Assembly (NCBI GenBank): GCA_949752745.1
Contig: OX457025.1
Span: 99,807,587-99,871,586, forward strand
Reading direction: 5' to 3'
Source of the DNA: Protula sp. h YS-2021
Lineage: Eukaryota; Annelida; Polychaeta; Sabellida; Serpulidae
Length of the DNA: 64,000 bases
Of the stretch, positions 63,400 through 64,000 are shown piece after piece. The position numbers and the translations under genes were made by a program. The notes beneath the pieces were generated by a model, which had not been told where the DNA came from, did not search any database, and was given only the letters and a program-made list of their open reading frames with translations. Each line of letters begins with the position of its first letter. Within the stretch, counting starts at the first letter, position 1.

Positions 63400-64000
63400 C
63401 AAATTTCGTTTGCAAATGGGTATAAGTTTGTTGTTTTTCTCGAAATTTCTGCCTTTTTTTTCGTCACGGAGGTTTCCAGAAAACTCCTCCAACGCTATTT
63501 GACGTAGGACGATGAAATTTGGTACAGTGATAGAGGGTGATAAGATGTCGTCAAATCCGCAAAAATTTCTGACCTTGATATTGAAGTTCAAGGTCAAATT
63601 GAGGTCAAAGTATTTTTTACCTCAAAGTGGTTTCCAGATAAAACCTCCTGCAGAGTTTGTCGTATAAAGACGGCATATGGCAGAGACATAGAGGGTAATG
63701 AGTTGTCGTCAAATCCCCGAATTATTTTGACCTGAAACCTCAGAGGTCAAGGTCAAAGTTAGATCAAAATATTTTTTGAAACACCTATTAATCACAAAAA
63801 GTAGCCATAAAGGTGCTCAAATCCCAGCCTGAATAGATAAAACGTACTCTGTAGGAGAAAACCTTTGATCACTAATCTTGACCTTGAGGGTCAAGATCAG
63901 AGGTCACGCGACTTCAAGCGCCGCTAACGACAGGTCGACTTATCTCTAAAAGGGTTAAAGATAGAGCCGTTTTGAGCGCATTTTCGACCCTTTGGGCTTA
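63400..64000. repeat. Repeat DNA rich in AGGTCA half-sites
   Basis: Two diverged units share GTCGTCAAATCC and (G)AGGGT(A/G)AT(A/G)AG at about 63530-63560 and 63688-63718. AGGTCA or its complement recurs many times, including CAGAGGTCAAGGTCAAAG near 63748-63765 and TTGAGGTCAAAG near 63600. Similar TTGACCTTTGACC-type text occurs at 55825-55845. AGGTCA is the nuclear-receptor half-site, but repetition of a mobile sequence explains the density equally well. Confidence 0.65.

Overview
The window looks like a gene-poor, AT-rich stretch of a metazoan nuclear genome, most likely a marine invertebrate. The basis is spliced genes with GT-AG introns, animal-type gene families (a SAMD9-like protein, a TRPC-type cation channel, an SLC47/MATE transporter), CR1/L2-like and jockey-like LINEs, Ty3/gypsy-type debris, a tRNA-derived SINE head and many micro- and minisatellites. 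I cannot name the phylum from sequence alone; a lophotrochozoan or similar is an inference. I see no bacterial features, CRISPR array, rRNA or intact tRNA gene.

Layout. 1-3.3 kb is non-coding. 4.2-9.13 kb, minus strand: an intact two-exon gene for a 1532-residue protein with an N-terminal CARD-like domain joined to a SAMD9-like body (HEPN-like segment, SIR2-like segment, P-loop NTPase, helical repeats, OB-like C-terminus). A 430-bp tandem duplication follows it. 9.1-28.9 kb has no complete gene: it holds G-run-rich DNA, a G-rich minisatellite of about 25 units (15.45-16.37 kb), a broken THAP zinc-finger fragment (17.13 kb), several other tandem repeats, a lone cysteine-rich candidate exon (22.3 kb, minus) and a decayed CR1/L2-like LINE (26.2-27.7 kb, minus). 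28.9-36.3 kb, plus strand: 13 exons of a TRPC-like channel, with no ankyrin-coding 5' exons found and two apparent +1 frameshifts. 38.9-48.9 kb, plus strand: a complete 13-exon MATE transporter of 615 residues whose splice phases all agree. Its intron 2 is filled by tandem copies of the end of exon 2 with its splice donor, and its intron 9 holds a 2.5-kb long-inverted-repeat element. 49.7-59.2 kb is a giant imperfect palindrome: two arms of about 3.5 kb, each with a jockey-like LINE and a small hairpin element, around a 2-kb spacer. 59-62.4 kb holds gag-like fragments and an LTR. 62.5-64 kb is repeat DNA with unusual densities of TGACGTCA and AGGTCA motifs.

The three genes show no shared pathway: one is a probable innate-immune STAND-type protein, one a membrane cation channel, one a proton-coupled organic-cation exporter. 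The most interesting items are the CARD-SAMD9-like architecture, the exon-end/splice-donor array in the MATE gene (each unit could be a 69-nt, phase 0-0 cassette), and the two nested inverted-repeat structures.
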